This document shows positions 4,706 through 5,856 of a DNA stretch of 5,856 nucleotides, piece by piece. The DNA is from Sulfurimonas sp. GTDB taxonomy: Bacteria > Campylobacterota > Campylobacteria > Campylobacterales > Sulfurimonadaceae. Each line of letters starts with the position of its first letter. The stretch's first letter is position 1. The position numbers and the translations under genes were made by a program. Below the pieces are notes generated by a model that had not been told where the DNA came from, searched no databases, and saw only the letters and a program-made list of their open reading frames with translations. The stretch lies in NCBI GenBank assembly GCA_021107375.1, contig JAIOSY010000026.1:1-5856 (forward strand), in the 5' to 3' direction.

Positions 4706-5856
4706 ATGGAACAGTTTTTAAGCGAAGCAAAATCAGCAAGTAGAGTTTTAGGCTCACTAAGTGGTAAAGAAAAAAATAGAATCTTAAAAGAGATGGCAGA
4801 AGCTATAAAAGAAAATACAGCCTCTTTGATAAGTGAAAATGCAAAAGATATGGCAGATGGAAAGAGCAATAATCTCTCATCAGCATTGATGGATAGACTA
4901 TTTTTAGATGAGGGAAGAATTGATGCTATGGCAGTAGCTATTGAGGAGATTTCAGCTTTAAAAGAGCCTGTTGGTCGTGTTCTTGATGGTTGGGTTACTG
5001 AAGATGATTTAAAGATAGAGAAAGTTAGTATCCCTATTGGTGTTATTGGGATTATTTATGAATCTCGTCCAAATGTTACTTCTGATACTGCAGCACTTTG
5101 TTTTAAAAGTTCAAATGTTTGTGTTTTAAAGGGTGGAAAAGAAGCTCAGTATTCAAACAAAGCTATCGCAGAAGTTTTAAAAAATGTTTTAATTAAAAAT
5201 GATTTGCCAGCATCTTTAATCTCTCTTATTCCAGATTCTTCAAGAGAGGGTGTTGCAAAACTAATCAAAATGGATAAATTCGTTGATTTGATTATTCCTC
5301 GTGGTGGAGCAGGGCTTATTAAGTATGTTAGTGAAAATGCAACTGTAAGTGTAGTTAAACATGATAAGGGACAATGTCATACTTATATAGATAAAGATGC
5401 AAAAATTGATGATGCGATAGCTATTGCTATAAATGCAAAAGTACAACGCCCTGGTGTTTGTAATGCTATGGAGACACTTTTAGTTGATGTCTCTATTGCA
5501 AAAGATACACTTCCTATGTTAAAAGAGGCATTTGATAAGGTTCATACTGTTTTAAAAGGGTGTGCAAATACGCAAAATATTATACAAATACCACATGCCA
5601 GTGATGAAGATTATGATACTGAGTATTTAGCAAATATTTTAAATATAAAAGTGGTAAATGGAGTTAATGGAGCGATTGAGCATATTATAAGATTTGGTTC
5701 AGGGCATTCTGAAGCTATAATTACTGAAAATATTACAACGGCAGAGGAGTTTTTAAACTCTATCGATGCAGCCGCTGTTTATGTAAATGCTTCAACAAGA
5801 TTTACAGATGGTGGAGCATTTGGTTTTGGAGCAGAGGTTGGGATAAGTACCAACAA
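4706..5856 (+). CDS. proA: Glutamate-5-semialdehyde dehydrogenase (gamma-glutamyl phosphate reductase), 3' end cut by window
   Basis: Cytoplasmic enzyme that reduces L-glutamyl 5-phosphate to glutamate-5-semialdehyde with NADPH, the second step of proline synthesis. The open frame runs from ATG 4706 to the window edge: 383 complete codons plus two bases, with no stop. Family members are about 410-420 residues, so roughly 30 C-terminal residues are missing. Landmarks in order: IGVIGIIYESRPNV (111-124), LKGGKEA (141-147), IPRGGAGLI (197-205), KGQCHTYID (221-229), the catalytic cysteine C252 in RPGVCNAMETLLVD (248-261), FGSGHSEAIIT (330-340) and VNASTRFTDGGAFGFGAEV (360-378). This is an aldehyde-dehydrogenase-superfamily protein. 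It is divergent from proC, with which it may share a control region. proB, which supplies its unstable substrate, is not next to it here. In some Campylobacterota proB lies near obgE and fmt instead (recalled, not checked). Confidence 0.97.
   Translation, partial: MEQFLSEAKSASRVLGSLSGKEKNRILKEMAEAIKENTASLISENAKDMADGKSNNLSSALMDRLFLDEGRIDAMAVAIEEISALKEPVGRVLDGWVTEDDLKIEKVSIPIGVIGIIYESRPNVTSDTAALCFKSSNVCVLKGGKEAQYSNKAIAEVLKNVLIKNDLPASLISLIPDSSREGVAKLIKMDKFVDLIIPRGGAGLIKYVSENATVSVVKHDKGQCHTYIDKDAKIDDAIAIAINAKVQRPGVCNAMETLLVDVSIAKDTLPMLKEAFDKVHTVLKGCANTQNIIQIPHASDEDYDTEYLANILNIKVVNGVNGAIEHIIRFGSGHSEAIITENITTAEEFLNSIDAAAVYVNASTRFTDGGAFGFGAEVGISTN

Noticed and set aside
4675..4869. 64-codon open frame on the minus strand
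   Set aside because: It lies opposite the start of proA, whose conserved protein explains the sequence, and has no ribosome binding site or recognisable product; it is a shadow frame.
5261..5446. 61-codon open frame on the minus strand
   Set aside because: It is antisense to the core of proA, including conserved motifs; its Ile/Tyr/Phe-rich translation reflects the opposite strand's codons.
1..5856. CRISPR array, insertion sequence, tRNA or rRNA
   Set aside because: No regularly spaced repeats, transposase motifs, terminal repeats, tRNA cloverleaf or rRNA-like sequence were seen; nearly all of the window is explained by five coding regions.

Overview
This is a compact, AT-rich chromosomal stretch. 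The low GC, dense coding, T/A-rich promoters with a TATAAT-type -10 and no clear -35, and the style of the encoded proteins all suggest a Campylobacterota (epsilonproteobacterial) genome, perhaps Sulfurimonas- or Sulfurovum-like. That assignment is inferred from sequence character and was not checked by any search.

Layout: (1) 1-667, plus strand, the 3' part of a Lys-rich coiled-coil protein with a C-terminal LytM/M23-like domain. Its zinc ligands appear to be missing, as in EnvC-type activators of cell-wall amidases. (2) 716-2185, plus strand, complete thrC (threonine synthase), preceded by a 48-bp gap with a TATAAT box and a 6-bp inverted repeat. (3) 2187-3809, minus strand, a 540-residue protein I cannot name. 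It has a cold-shock-like OB fold at the N-terminus, a strongly acidic linker, a helical middle and a receiver-like C-terminus. It converges on thrC with one base between the two stop codons. (4) 3890-4648, minus strand, complete proC (pyrroline-5-carboxylate reductase). (5) 4706-5856, plus strand, proA (glutamate-5-semialdehyde dehydrogenase), cut by the window edge about 30 codons before its expected end.

proC and proA are divergent across a 57-bp gap. They encode the last and the middle enzymatic steps of proline synthesis from glutamate: ProA makes glutamate-5-semialdehyde, which cyclises to pyrroline-5-carboxylate, the substrate of ProC. The gap holds a perfect 15-bp palindrome in which -10-like hexamers for both directions overlap. 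proB (glutamate 5-kinase) is not in the window. ThrC makes threonine from O-phosphohomoserine and has no direct pathway link to its neighbours here.

Most of the window is ordinary housekeeping metabolism. I see no mobile element, CRISPR array, tRNA or rRNA, and no convincing new defence or secretion system. The one really uncharacterised item is the 540-residue protein, whose domain combination is unusual. Next in interest are the symmetric proC/proA promoter region and the degenerate LytM domain.
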